Shown piece after piece: positions 17,640 through 26,153 of a stretch of 64,000 nucleotides of DNA. Under the pieces are notes generated by a model. It had not been told where the DNA came from and ran no database searches. It worked only from the letters and a program-made list of their open reading frames with translations. The DNA is from Natronoflexus pectinivorans (GTDB lineage Bacteria > Bacteroidota > Bacteroidia > Bacteroidales > Marinilabiliaceae), in the NCBI RefSeq assembly GCF_004345615.1, contig NZ_SLWK01000003.1, positions 248,001 through 312,000 on the forward strand, in the 5' to 3' direction. The translations under genes were made by a program, and so were the position numbers. Each line of letters starts with the position of its first letter. Positions within the stretch are counted from its first letter, which is position 1.

Positions 17640-17939
17640 CTACCAATTTTTGTATCTACCTTTTATTTATCTAATCCTTTATTAATAAACAAATAAGAAT
17701 GATTATTTGCCTTCTATTTATTTTTTGTTTTACCTATACTTGTCCCTCTAGTGTCCCCCATTTATACTAAAGGGACAAATGGGGGACAAGACAAATATAA
17801 AGAAGTGTAAAATTTCAGGTCATGTAGGTTTATTTGAGATAAAAACCAACTCCAAATTATTTTGCAGAGTATTTAGTATTTTCATTTTAGTTTTATAAAT
17901 TAGCCTCATAGTTTTAAAAAAGCACGTAATTTGCGTATA
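17640..17939. other. Island left-end intergenic region
   Basis: About 300 nt between mnmE and the first island gene. Apart from the TGTCCC/GGGACA cluster at 17741-17788 it is AT-rich and non-coding. The region nearest 17940 should contain the promoter of the HTH-mod operon; no clear TAnnTTTG hexamer was found. Confidence 0.45.
17741..17788. repeat. Cluster of TGTCCC/GGGACA boxes with a 12-bp inverted repeat
   Basis: TGTCCC occurs at 17741 and 17752, and its complement GGGACA at 17772 and 17783. The arms TGTCCCCCATTT (17752-17763) and 17777-17788 are perfectly complementary. Position, about 100 nt inside the proposed attL, suggests recombinase arm-type or excisionase sites left from the island's mobility machinery; this is inference. 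Confidence 0.55.
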
Positions 17940-18158
17940 ATGACTGAACGAAAACAAATAAACAGGTTAAAAATTGTTCTTGCCGAGCAGAATAAAACAA
18001 ATAAATGGTTGGCTGAACAGTTGGGGAAAAGTTTAACCACGGTTTCGAGGTGGTGTACCAATGAATCGCAACCCGGTATTGAAACCATAATTGAAATAGC
18101 AGCAAAACTTAATGTTGATGCCAGAGAACTGATTGTATCAACCAAACAAGATAAATAA
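17940..18158 (+). CDS. XRE/Cro-type HTH regulator at the head of the R-M operon
   Basis: A 72-residue helix-turn-helix protein. The motif spans KWLAEQLGKSLTTVSRWCTNESQPG, a typical Cro/C1 fold with the recognition helix around TTVSRWC. ATG at 17940 is preferred over the upstream in-frame TTG at 17931. It ends 12 nt before mod, so it is the first gene of the operon and probably regulates it, as controller proteins do for restriction-modification systems, delaying restriction until methylation is established. Its sequence also resembles the small regulators beside type III and type I systems in Bacteroidota. Confidence 0.8.
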   Translation: MTERKQINRLKIVLAEQNKTNKWLAEQLGKSLTTVSRWCTNESQPGIETIIEIAAKLNVDARELIVSTKQDK

Positions 18159-18170
18159 TACAAAGCAACG

Positions 18171-19751
18171 ATGCCAACGCTTAATTGGATAGGAAAAGAT
18201 AAGGTGATTAACCACCACATGGATGTACCATATAAGATTTTAGACCATGTTTACGGATTCGATAACGGAGAGCAAGCCCCAAAGGAAACCAATAGCGGAA
18301 ACAAAATTATTCATGGAGACAACTTAGAAGCCCTAAAAGCTTTATTGCCCGAATACGAAGGAAAGATTAAGTGCATATATATAGACCCTCCATATAATAC
18401 CGGAAACGAAGGGTGGGTTTATAACGATAATGTAAATGACCCTAAAATAAAAAAATGGCTGGGTAACGTGGTAGGCAAAGAAGCGGAAGACTTGACTCGT
18501 CATGATAAATGGTTGTGTATGATGTATCCAAGATTGAAACTTTTGCATAAACTCCTATCGAACGATGGTGTGATTTTTATTTCAATTGACGACAATGAAG
18601 CGTTCCATTTGAAACTCGTTTGCGATGAAATCTTTGGTAATGTCAATTTTGTCGCTCCTTTGATTTGGCAAAGCAGACAAAGTGTTGATGCACGAAATAA
18701 AACTGGTATTTCGAATGATCATGAATACATATTTGTATATAAGAAAGGTGATATAACAGCCTTCAAGGGGGTAGATAAAGATTTAACAAAATTTTCAAAT
18801 CCAGACAATGATTCTCGTGGAGCATGGAGAAGTGCTGATTTGACAGGAATAGCAACTAAACAACAGCGTCCTAATCTGCATTATGAATTAATAGATCCAA
18901 AAACAGGAATTATCTACCCCTGTCCAGACAAAGGTTGGCGATACGATCAAAATTCAATGGCTAAACGAATAGCAGAAGGCCGGATTATCTTCCCTAAAAA
19001 TCATAATGGGAGACCTAGAAATAAAGTATTCATGGATGAGATGGAAAGCTCAACCAAAGCATTCTCATCTGTAATTACCGAAATGAATACAGGAGATGGC
19101 TCCAAGGAATTAAAACAAATTTTTGGAGCAAACGAGTTCTCTTTTCCAAAACCTTCTAGTATGGTTAGTTTTTTAATCGAGCAAATCACCAAATCGGACT
19201 CCATTATATTAGATAGTTTTGCAGGTTCAGGTACTACTGCTCATGCGGTTTTGAATCTGAATAAGCAAGACGGAGGTAATCGGAAATTCATTTTAATTGA
19301 AATGGAAGATTATGCCGAAAACATAACAGCCGAAAGAGTTAAAAGAGTTATTAAAGGTTATGGCGAAAATGGTAAAAATACTGAAGGTACTGGTGGCAGC
19401 TTTGATTATTACCAATTGGGAAAACCCCTTTTCCTTGAAAATGACATGCTAAACGAAGAGGTTAGCTTGGAGAAAATACGTGAGTATGTATGGTTTTCAG
19501 AGACCCGCCAATCATATAAGACTGTCAACCAAAAAGAAGAACATCTTTTAGGAGTAAGCAACTCATCGGCTTATTACTTTTATTATTACAAAGACGAACT
19601 CACTACTTTGGATGATAGTTTTTTACGAAAAATATCAACCAAAGCAGAGCAATACATTATTTATGCTGACAACTGTGTGCTGGATGACAGTTTGATGCAG
19701 AAATATCATATTACGTTTAAGAAAATCCCAAGGGATATAACCCGGTTTTAA
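18171..19751 (+). CDS. mod: Type III restriction-modification methyltransferase subunit Mod
   Basis: A 526-residue site-specific N6-adenine DNA methyltransferase of the beta class. The catalytic motif DPPYNTGNEGW is at residues 72-82 (motif IV), and the SAM-binding motif DSFAGSGTT at 348-356 (motif I), in the IV-before-I order of type III Mod. The variable middle (about 150-330) is the likely target recognition domain. The C-terminal part after residue 395 should contact Res. The start is 12 nt after the HTH gene. Unusually, res does not follow directly: two other genes, an ATPase and a Toprim-like protein, are inserted between mod and res without a break in operon spacing. The recognition site cannot be predicted from sequence. 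The operon lies in a probable island. Confidence 0.92.
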   Translation: MPTLNWIGKDKVINHHMDVPYKILDHVYGFDNGEQAPKETNSGNKIIHGDNLEALKALLPEYEGKIKCIYIDPPYNTGNEGWVYNDNVNDPKIKKWLGNVVGKEAEDLTRHDKWLCMMYPRLKLLHKLLSNDGVIFISIDDNEAFHLKLVCDEIFGNVNFVAPLIWQSRQSVDARNKTGISNDHEYIFVYKKGDITAFKGVDKDLTKFSNPDNDSRGAWRSADLTGIATKQQRPNLHYELIDPKTGIIYPCPDKGWRYDQNSMAKRIAEGRIIFPKNHNGRPRNKVFMDEMESSTKAFSSVITEMNTGDGSKELKQIFGANEFSFPKPSSMVSFLIEQITKSDSIILDSFAGSGTTAHAVLNLNKQDGGNRKFILIEMEDYAENITAERVKRVIKGYGENGKNTEGTGGSFDYYQLGKPLFLENDMLNEEVSLEKIREYVWFSETRQSYKTVNQKEEHLLGVSNSSAYYFYYYKDELTTLDDSFLRKISTKAEQYIIYADNCVLDDSLMQKYHITFKKIPRDITRF

Positions 19752-19763
19752 ACCTGAACAGTT

Positions 19764-20867
19764 ATGATTGATTATATAGAAATAAAAGGTTTTAAATCTA
19801 TAAAGCATTTAGAGTTGGAACTAAAACCAATCAATGTGTTTATAGGGAGTAATGGTTCTGGGAAGAGTAATTTTATATCATTTTTTAAAATGGTATATGC
19901 AATTTTTAACAGACAACTGCAACGATATGTAATAGAAGAAAAAACGGACAATGTTCTATACTTTGGACGAAAAACGACAGAAGCGATGTTTGGTAAATTA
20001 ATTTTCGCCAAAGATGAAATGAACAACAATGCATATTGGTTCAGCTTAGCTCAAACAAAAGAAGGTGGCTTATACATTGCAGATGAAGCATCCGGCTACA
20101 ATATCTCAAAAAACGATAATTATGCAGGGTATAATATATCCTCAAATAATGATGAGTCAATTATTCCTGAGTCTAATTCGTTTCGAAATAACTATCTAAA
20201 AGAGTATTTATCCAATATTCAGATATATCATTTTCATGACACATCTGCAACTTCAATGTTACGCCGTGAGTGTGACATCAATGATAACGATGCCCTAAAA
20301 ACCGATGGACGAAATCTTCCGGCATTTCTATATTATTTGCAAGAAGAACACCCAAAGGTTTTTAAGCGTTTAGAAAAGACAGTTAAATCCATAGCTCCAT
20401 ATATCGACAGGTTTATTTTGCAACCAAAGAAGTTGAATAAAAATGAAATTGAATTACGATGGGTAGAAAAAGGAGATTTAGATTCAAATTTCAATGCCTA
20501 TCAGTTTTCAGATGGCACATTGCGTTTCATTGCTCTGGCTACGGTATTAATGCAACCTGAGCCACCTGCCGTTATAGTTATTGACGAACCGGAACTAGGA
20601 CTTCACCCGCAAGCAATACAAAAATTGGCAGGTTTAATAAAACTGGCTTCAAATAAAACACAATTAATTATTTCAACCCAGTCTGTTAACCTTGTTGATT
20701 GCTTTGAAACAAACGACATTGTTACCGTTGACCGAAGCACCATAGAAAACCAATCCATATTCAAACGCTTAGATGAAAGCAAGTTAAAAGGTTGGCTCGA
20801 AGAACACTCCCTTGGCGAATTATGGGAACGAAATATTATTAACTCTGCTCAACCTTTTTCAAAATGA
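19764..20867 (+). CDS. AAA ATPase of the OLD/AriA (AAA_21/AAA_15) type
   Basis: This 367-residue ABC/SMC-like ATPase has a Walker A motif GSNGSGKS (residues 28-35), an ABC-signature-like FSDGTLRF segment (248-255), a Walker B VIVIDEPELGLHP (270-282) and a sensor segment ISTQS (303-307). The insertion between about 60 and 200 replaces the long coiled coil of SMC proteins. It overlaps the next gene (DUF4276) by 4 nt, so the two are translationally coupled. An ATPase of this type beside a separate Toprim-like protein is the layout of PARIS (AriA-AriB) and, split, of OLD/Gabija nucleases. Here the pair sits inside a type III R-M operon, 12 nt after mod. A defence role is inferred; the biochemical activity is unknown. 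Confidence 0.85.
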   Translation: MIDYIEIKGFKSIKHLELELKPINVFIGSNGSGKSNFISFFKMVYAIFNRQLQRYVIEEKTDNVLYFGRKTTEAMFGKLIFAKDEMNNNAYWFSLAQTKEGGLYIADEASGYNISKNDNYAGYNISSNNDESIIPESNSFRNNYLKEYLSNIQIYHFHDTSATSMLRRECDINDNDALKTDGRNLPAFLYYLQEEHPKVFKRLEKTVKSIAPYIDRFILQPKKLNKNEIELRWVEKGDLDSNFNAYQFSDGTLRFIALATVLMQPEPPAVIVIDEPELGLHPQAIQKLAGLIKLASNKTQLIISTQSVNLVDCFETNDIVTVDRSTIENQSIFKRLDESKLKGWLEEHSLGELWERNIINSAQPFSK

Positions 20868-21520
20868 AGAGAATTATAATAATTGGTGAAGGTCCAACTG
20901 AGCAAATATTCTGCAATGATGTTTTGCAACCACTCTTTAATGCTCATGATATATTTTTGGAAACACCTAAAATTAAAAAGTCGAAAGGTGGCATAGTTGC
21001 TTGGGAGCATTTGAAAAAACAAGTTGAACTGCACCTAAAAGATACAGGGGCTTATGTTACAACCTTAATAGACTATTATGGCATACATCCCTGTCATGCA
21101 TTCCCTAAATGGGAAGAAGCAAAAGCAATTGTAAACAAAAGCGATAGAATATCATTTCTTGAGAAATCAATGCTCGATGAAATTGACGAATCAATTCGAC
21201 ATAGATTTTTACCCTACATTCAGGTGCACGAGTTTGAAGCATTACTATTCAGCGACATTTCAGTTATAAAGGATAACTTTGAATCCGAGGAGTTTAAAGA
21301 CTATGACTTTCTTTTGGAGACTGATAAAGCTTTTAGTAATCCTGAGAATATTAACGATGGAAAAACAACCGCTCCGTCAAAAAGGTTGAATAGAATTATT
21401 GAAGATTATAGTAAGGTGGTATATGGTTCGTTGTTGGCACAGGAAATTGGTCTGGATAAAATTCGGGAAAAATGCCCACGTTTTAACAATTGGATTGAAC
21501 GGTTATTAACAATTGAATAG
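20864..21520 (+). CDS. DUF4276 family protein, Toprim-like putative nuclease
   Basis: The 218-residue protein shows the two conserved blocks of DUF4276: IIGEGPTEQIF at the N-terminus (E9, E13) and HEFEALLFSD (residues 122-131), with LIDYYG (68-73) between them. An acidic GEGxTE strand-turn followed by an Asp-bearing strand is the arrangement of Toprim/OLD nucleases, which suggests a metal-dependent nuclease, but this is inference. A later block NPENINDGKTTAPSKR is also typical of the family. The ATG overlaps the end of the ATPase gene (ATGA), implying a stoichiometric complex. Such a pair could act as sensor ATPase and effector nuclease, like PARIS. res begins 21 nt downstream. Confidence 0.8.
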   Translation: MKRIIIIGEGPTEQIFCNDVLQPLFNAHDIFLETPKIKKSKGGIVAWEHLKKQVELHLKDTGAYVTTLIDYYGIHPCHAFPKWEEAKAIVNKSDRISFLEKSMLDEIDESIRHRFLPYIQVHEFEALLFSDISVIKDNFESEEFKDYDFLLETDKAFSNPENINDGKTTAPSKRLNRIIEDYSKVVYGSLLAQEIGLDKIREKCPRFNNWIERLLTIE

Positions 21521-21541
21521 TAACGACAAACTCATAGGAAA

Positions 21542-24223
21542 GTGGAATTAAAACCATATCAACAACAAGTAATCAACGACTTAGACAAGTTTCTTGAATA
21601 TTTAAACACCTTTCAAGATTCTGCTAAAGCGTTTAATCAATTTTGGGAAGATAAAGTAGGGAAATACCAAGCCAACATAGATGGCTCCTATTCAGGCATG
21701 CGCCCTTACAAAAATAATATTCCGGGAGCTACACATATAGCTATCAAAGTCCCAACAGCAGGGGGCAAAACTTTTATCGCTTGCAATGCGCTTCATTCAA
21801 TTTTCAAATCGTTTGATGTTACAAAACCCAAAGCAGTTGTTTGGTTGGTTCCTTGGTCGAACCTTTTGCAGCAAACAGCCGGACATCTATCAAACCCTAC
21901 ACATCCTTACAGAGAGAAACTGAATACTCTATTTGGCAATAGGGTCGAGGTCTTTGAAAAGCTTCAATTACTGCAAGGCGCCGGATTTAATCCAACTTCT
22001 GTAAAGGAGCAGGTGAATATATTTGTATTCAATTTCAGCAGCATTCGAATTAATTCCATAAAAAAGGATGACCGTAAGGTTTATGAGCAAAATGGAGCTT
22101 TAGAACAATTTAGGGGTTTTGTTGATAAGGATTTGGTAATAGATGATACCGATGAAACGGCTTTGATAAATGTGATTCGATCATTAAATCCAGTTGTCAT
22201 TGTTGACGAAAGTCACAATGCCGAAAGCGTATTGAGTGTGGAGATGCTGAATAATCTGAATCCCTCTTTTGTTTTGGATTTAACAGCTACACCCAAAGAA
22301 AACAGCAACATCATCAGTTTTGTAAATGCAATGGCTCTCAAAAAAGAGCACATGGTAAAGCTTCCCGTAATTGTTTACAACCACCATAAAAAGGAGGAGG
22401 TCATTACAAGTGCTTTGCATCTACAAAGACAGTTGGAGTTACTGGCCATTGAGGAAGAAAAAGTGACAGGCCAATACATCCGCCCCATCATTCTGTTCCA
22501 AGCGCAATCGAACATTAAGGGGAAGGACAATACAACCTACATTCACATCAAAGAGCAATTAACGAAACTGAGGATTCCCGAAGAGCAAATCAAAATCAAA
22601 GTGAGTGGTTTGGATGAGTTAAAGGGTATCAACCTAATGGCTAAGGATTGCGAAGTCCGTTATATCATTACCGTCAATGCGCTTAAAGAAGGATGGGATT
22701 GTCCCAATGCCTATATTTTGGCTTCATTGGCAGATAAGTCTTCCGCAGTGGATGTGGAGCAAATATTAGGTCGGGTTCTCCGTCAACCTCACGTAACCAA
22801 GCATCAAAGCCCATTGCTTAACCTTTCCTTTGTATTATCGGCAAGTTCCAAATTTCAGGAGACCTTGGATAATATTGTGAAAGCCTTACAAGATTCAGGC
22901 TTTAGCAAAGAGGACTATTATGCTGAAGAAGAGCCTGAGGTTGAATTGACCAACAATGAGGTACTACAACAAGAACTATTTGGAACAAGCCCGGTATCTT
23001 CCGGGAATTCAGAAGATGGGAAGGTTCCTGTTGATGAAATTAACATTGACGAAATTGATTTTGACCCAAATGTCGAAATGGATTCCAACCAGATAGGAAG
23101 TACAACTGATATTGTTAAGCAAATTACTCAAAAGGGCGAAACAGAGGTTAAAACATTTGAACAAAAAACAGAATCCTACACAGAGGATAATACTGACTAT
23201 TTATTACGGGAAATGGGTAAACAGCCAAAGAAATATAGAATTGAAGACCCTTTTGTTGATGTGGCAAACGACTTGTCGATTCCTCAATTCTATCGAAAAG
23301 TTCCGGCAGATGAACTACATGGCACCATCATGTTTGAGGAATTGAAGCAGGAAGAGCAATTGTTGAACAGAAACAGTCTTTTAAAAGGGTTCAAACTTGC
23401 TTCAAAAAGCACCGAAATTAATTTCGATGACACAGCTACCGACGTGTTTCAGGTGGATTACAACGAATCGAAGCATACTGCAACAAAACAAAAAGTTTCA
23501 ATAAGAGCAAAAGCCATTCTTGTTGATACAATTCTGGCAAAGCCCAAAGTGAATCAGATTAAGGACATCACCCAGCTTATTGTCCGTAAATTAGGTGACA
23601 TGACCCCTATTTCGCATGAAGACATAACAAAGTATGTAACCCGTGTTTTTGAGGACTTGAACAACGACCAAATACGAGACATTATTAACAATGAATTCTT
23701 GTATATCAGCAAGATCAAAGCAAAAGTAAAAGAGCTTGAATCGGAATACGCAAGAGAGCAATTTCAAAAGCTTTTAGATACCAATAACATTTTGGTAAAA
23801 CCAAGCTTTAAGTTTGCCAATGAAATAACTCAAATCAGCCCAAGTATTGCCATCGACAAGTCACTATACGAAGCAGAAGCCTCAATGAATGGGTTTGAGC
23901 AAGAGGTAATCATGAATATTGCATCTCTTGAAAATGTGTTGTTCTGGCACCGGAATATTGAAAAACGAGGTTTTGCCCTAAACGGATTTGAAAGCAACCA
24001 TTATCCCGACTTCATTATTTTTACCAAAAATGGAAACCTGATTCTCATTGAAACAAAGGGCGACCATTTGGATAACGATGAAAGTCGTGCAAAAAACCTA
24101 CTTGGTAAAAAGTGGGCAGAAAAAGCCGGAGACAATTTCAAGTATTTCATGGTATTTCAAAAGAAGGAAGTGCCAGATACTTATACGGCACAATCAATTA
24201 CAGAGATTGTAAGGATGTTGTAA
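21542..24223 (+). CDS. res: Type III restriction enzyme Res subunit (helicase-nuclease)
   Basis: The 893-residue protein starts with GTG at 21542. It is an SF2 helicase with KVPTAGGKTF (motif I, 69-78), VIVDESHN (motif II, 219-226), LTATP (motif III, about 247-251) and a second RecA lobe including the QILGRVLRQPH motif VI. The C-terminal nuclease domain has PD (822-823) and ETK (837-839), the PD-(D/E)xK type III site. It uses ATP to travel or switch along DNA from an unmethylated site and cuts about 25 nt downstream when two sites are paired. A low-complexity acidic linker (about 465-530) separates the helicase from the rest. It is complete, though separated from mod by two genes. Confidence 0.92.
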   Translation: MELKPYQQQVINDLDKFLEYLNTFQDSAKAFNQFWEDKVGKYQANIDGSYSGMRPYKNNIPGATHIAIKVPTAGGKTFIACNALHSIFKSFDVTKPKAVVWLVPWSNLLQQTAGHLSNPTHPYREKLNTLFGNRVEVFEKLQLLQGAGFNPTSVKEQVNIFVFNFSSIRINSIKKDDRKVYEQNGALEQFRGFVDKDLVIDDTDETALINVIRSLNPVVIVDESHNAESVLSVEMLNNLNPSFVLDLTATPKENSNIISFVNAMALKKEHMVKLPVIVYNHHKKEEVITSALHLQRQLELLAIEEEKVTGQYIRPIILFQAQSNIKGKDNTTYIHIKEQLTKLRIPEEQIKIKVSGLDELKGINLMAKDCEVRYIITVNALKEGWDCPNAYILASLADKSSAVDVEQILGRVLRQPHVTKHQSPLLNLSFVLSASSKFQETLDNIVKALQDSGFSKEDYYAEEEPEVELTNNEVLQQELFGTSPVSSGNSEDGKVPVDEINIDEIDFDPNVEMDSNQIGSTTDIVKQITQKGETEVKTFEQKTESYTEDNTDYLLREMGKQPKKYRIEDPFVDVANDLSIPQFYRKVPADELHGTIMFEELKQEEQLLNRNSLLKGFKLASKSTEINFDDTATDVFQVDYNESKHTATKQKVSIRAKAILVDTILAKPKVNQIKDITQLIVRKLGDMTPISHEDITKYVTRVFEDLNNDQIRDIINNEFLYISKIKAKVKELESEYAREQFQKLLDTNNILVKPSFKFANEITQISPSIAIDKSLYEAEASMNGFEQEVIMNIASLENVLFWHRNIEKRGFALNGFESNHYPDFIIFTKNGNLILIETKGDHLDNDESRAKNLLGKKWAEKAGDNFKYFMVFQKKEVPDTYTAQSITEIVRML

Positions 24224-24437
24224 TTATATTGAAAAATTCGTTAAATATTATAGCCTAATTTCAGATAATCGTCAAACAAAAGCAAGGATTGTTCTACTTC
24301 CAGTAACTCAACTTTATGAGCCAGAATTTCATTCAGAGAATAGCTGGAAGCAAGAATCTGATGATAAAACTGTGGTTACTCTCAAAATGAAAGCCCTTGT
24401 ATATGATATGGCTCAAGTTAGAAGATCCCTTTTTTAA
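24222..24437 (+). pseudogene. Unassigned protein remnant between res and hipB (possibly WYL-like)
   Basis: An open frame without a start codon runs to 24437. Its residues include KARIVLLPVTQLYEP, then FHSENSWKQESDD and VVTLKMKALVY, a pattern that loosely recalls the C-terminal part of WYL-domain regulators. On the opposite strand, a frame ending at 24241 reads ASSYSLNEILAHKVELLEVE, which is also protein-like. I cannot decide which strand was coding. The rest of the 343-nt gap is AT-rich and contains the hipB promoter region. Most likely a fragment of a lost cargo gene in the island. Confidence 0.3.
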
Positions 24438-24519
24438 ATTCAATATCGAAGATCCGGCAAAATTATTTTATATCGATAAACATATAATTATTGAATATCC
24501 CACAATTATATACGCATTT

Positions 24520-24552
24520 GAATATAATTTTAATACATTTGCATTAATTATA
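24520..24552 (+). promoter_or_regulatory. Putative hipB promoter with overlapping inverted repeat
   Basis: TACATTTG (24534-24541) matches the TAnnTTTG -7 element, 26 nt before hipB. It is flanked by imperfectly complementary arms ATATAATTTTAAT and ATTAATTATAT, which could be a HipB operator giving autorepression. No good -33 element was found. Confidence 0.4.
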
Positions 24553-24566
24553 TCTAAAAGCATACA

Positions 24567-24785
24567 ATGAGTCAATTAGCCGATTTTGTAAAACAGCGCC
24601 GAAAGGAGGTAAACCTCACACAAGAAGAGTTTGCTGAGAGGACAGGCGTGGCTTTAACCGTAATACGGAAGATTGAACAGGGAAAAACCAATCTCAATCT
24701 GGACAAGGTAAATCAGGTTTTGGCTATGTTTGGTCATGAATTGGGACCCATTGCTATATCTAATACAGATGATTCATATCAATAA
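24567..24785 (+). CDS. hipB: HipB-like HTH antitoxin component
   Basis: This 72-residue XRE-type protein has the HTH segment LTQEEFAERTGVALTVIRKIEQG, characteristic of HipB (y4mF family), and a short C-terminal tail. In HipBA and HipBST systems HipB binds operators in its own promoter and the kinase. Its stop codon overlaps the next start codon (TAATG, 1 nt), a translational coupling typical of toxin-antitoxin operons. An inverted repeat overlaps the likely promoter at 24520-24552. With the two following genes it forms a tripartite module. Confidence 0.88.
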   Translation: MSQLADFVKQRRKEVNLTQEEFAERTGVALTVIRKIEQGKTNLNLDKVNQVLAMFGHELGPIAISNTDDSYQ

Positions 24786-25123
24786 TGAGAAAAGCCAACA
24801 TATATTATCAGGATATATTTGCCGGAATATTGGTTGAAACGGATGATGGTGAATATGAATTCACCTACGACAAAATTTATGTGAAAAAGTATCCAAACCA
24901 ATTCCTGACTTTCACTATGCCTGTTTCGGTAAGACCTTATAAATTGAACAGGCTGTTCCCATTTTTTGAGGGACTCATACCCGAGGGATGGTTATTGGAA
25001 ATTGCCACTCGAAGTTGGAAAATAAATCGAAACGACCGAATGGGATTATTGTTGGCCTGTTGTAGGAATTGTATCGGCGCTGTGAGTGTGGTACCAATCG
25101 AAGAAACAGATGAAACAGAATAA
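24785..25123 (+). CDS. hipS: HipS-like small protein (HipA N-terminal subdomain)
   Basis: A 112-residue protein corresponding to the N-terminal subdomain 1 of HipA only: it carries QDIFAGILVETDDGEYEFTYD, then LTFTMPV and the FPFFEGLIPEGWLLEIA block, with no kinase motifs. In the tripartite HipBST systems this subdomain is a separate protein, HipS, and acts as the antitoxin. The order B-S-T, the 1-nt overlap with hipB and the overlap with hipT match that arrangement. The boundary lies where HipA is naturally divided, not at a random frameshift. Assignment as antitoxin is by analogy; no experiment is implied. Confidence 0.85.
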   Translation: MRKANIYYQDIFAGILVETDDGEYEFTYDKIYVKKYPNQFLTFTMPVSVRPYKLNRLFPFFEGLIPEGWLLEIATRSWKINRNDRMGLLLACCRNCIGAVSVVPIEETDETE

Positions 25124-26054
25124 ATGTCTCTATTGCTTCAACCCTGTGTCAGGAGTCGGTGAATATCATGAATCTTGCAGCCGCAAGTTTTTTGGTTCGC
25201 CTCAGCCGCCTGTTATTCCATACTCATACAATGAGATGAGCAAACTTGCAAAAGAGGTGGTTCAAAGAAGCGTTGCTGTTCCGGGTGTTCAACCCAAACT
25301 CTCCATGAGTATCATTAAAGATACTCAAAGCGCAAAGGACAAAAGATTAACTGTAGTTGGAGCACTTGGTGGGGACTACATTTTTAAACCACCATCATCT
25401 GATTTCCCTGAAATGCCGGCAAATGAACATGTAACCATGCGTATTGCTGAATCATTCGGTATTAAAGTAGTTCCATCCTGCCTGATTAGACTCCAGACGG
25501 GAGAACTTTCTTATATCACGAAAAGAATTGACCGCAAAAACAATGGCCAAAAAGTACATATGCTTGATATGTTTCAGATAACGGAGGCATTTGACAAGTA
25601 TAAAAGTTCGATGGAGAAAGTTGGTAAGGCTCTGGGTTCATATTCTGCAAACCCATTGCTGGACAAACTGTTTCTTTTTGAGTTAACCGTTTTCTGCTTC
25701 CTTACAGGTAACAATGACATGCATCTGAAAAACTTTTCCATGATTCTAAATGGCGATAAATGGAGTCTCTCTCCTGCTTATGATTTGTTAAATGTGTCGA
25801 TAATTCTGCCGGATGATACTGAAGAGCTTGCTTTAACACTTGATGGAAAGAAACGTAAACTCAACAAGCCGATATTTGAAAAATTTGCTCGCGAAATGGG
25901 TCTAAATGAAAAGCAAACATCAGGAGTATTCAACCGCTTTATTAAAAATTTGCCTAAAACTGAAAACCTGATAGATAGCTCATTCCTATCAGAACAAATG
26001 AAAACAAAGTATTTGGAACTATTGAGAAACAGGTACAATACACTGTTCCATTAG
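25110..26054 (+). CDS. hipT: HipT-like serine/threonine kinase toxin
   Basis: The product is 314 residues from the ATG at 25110, overlapping hipS by 14 nt; an upstream GTG at 25086 is less likely. An N-terminal CxxC-type segment (KCLYCFNP ... ESCSRKFFG) precedes the kinase core. Key residues are the QPKLSMS loop with S65 and S67 (the SxS of HipT-type kinases), K93 in YIFKPP, E106, the catalytic loop NNDMHLKN (201-208, D203 and N208) and D225 in SPAYDL. Family members phosphorylate tRNA synthetases (GltX for HipA, TrpS for one HipT) and cause growth arrest. With hipB and hipS it forms a stabilisation or phage-defence module in the island; the target here is unknown. Confidence 0.88.
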   Translation: MKQNKCLYCFNPVSGVGEYHESCSRKFFGSPQPPVIPYSYNEMSKLAKEVVQRSVAVPGVQPKLSMSIIKDTQSAKDKRLTVVGALGGDYIFKPPSSDFPEMPANEHVTMRIAESFGIKVVPSCLIRLQTGELSYITKRIDRKNNGQKVHMLDMFQITEAFDKYKSSMEKVGKALGSYSANPLLDKLFLFELTVFCFLTGNNDMHLKNFSMILNGDKWSLSPAYDLLNVSIILPDDTEELALTLDGKKRKLNKPIFEKFAREMGLNEKQTSGVFNRFIKNLPKTENLIDSSFLSEQMKTKYLELLRNRYNTLFH

Positions 26055-26153
26055 GAAATCAAATGCATTAAAGTTTTACAAGATATTTACAACACGAAAA
26101 CAATCATGCCAAATCAAAGCGCTTTAGATAAGACAATTAGAATTGAATAGAAC

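Noticed and set aside
24785-26054. A frameshifted, broken hipA gene
   Set aside because: The split falls at the HipA subdomain boundary, both parts have their own start codons with tight overlaps, and HipT has its own Cys-containing N-terminus. This matches HipBST, not decay.
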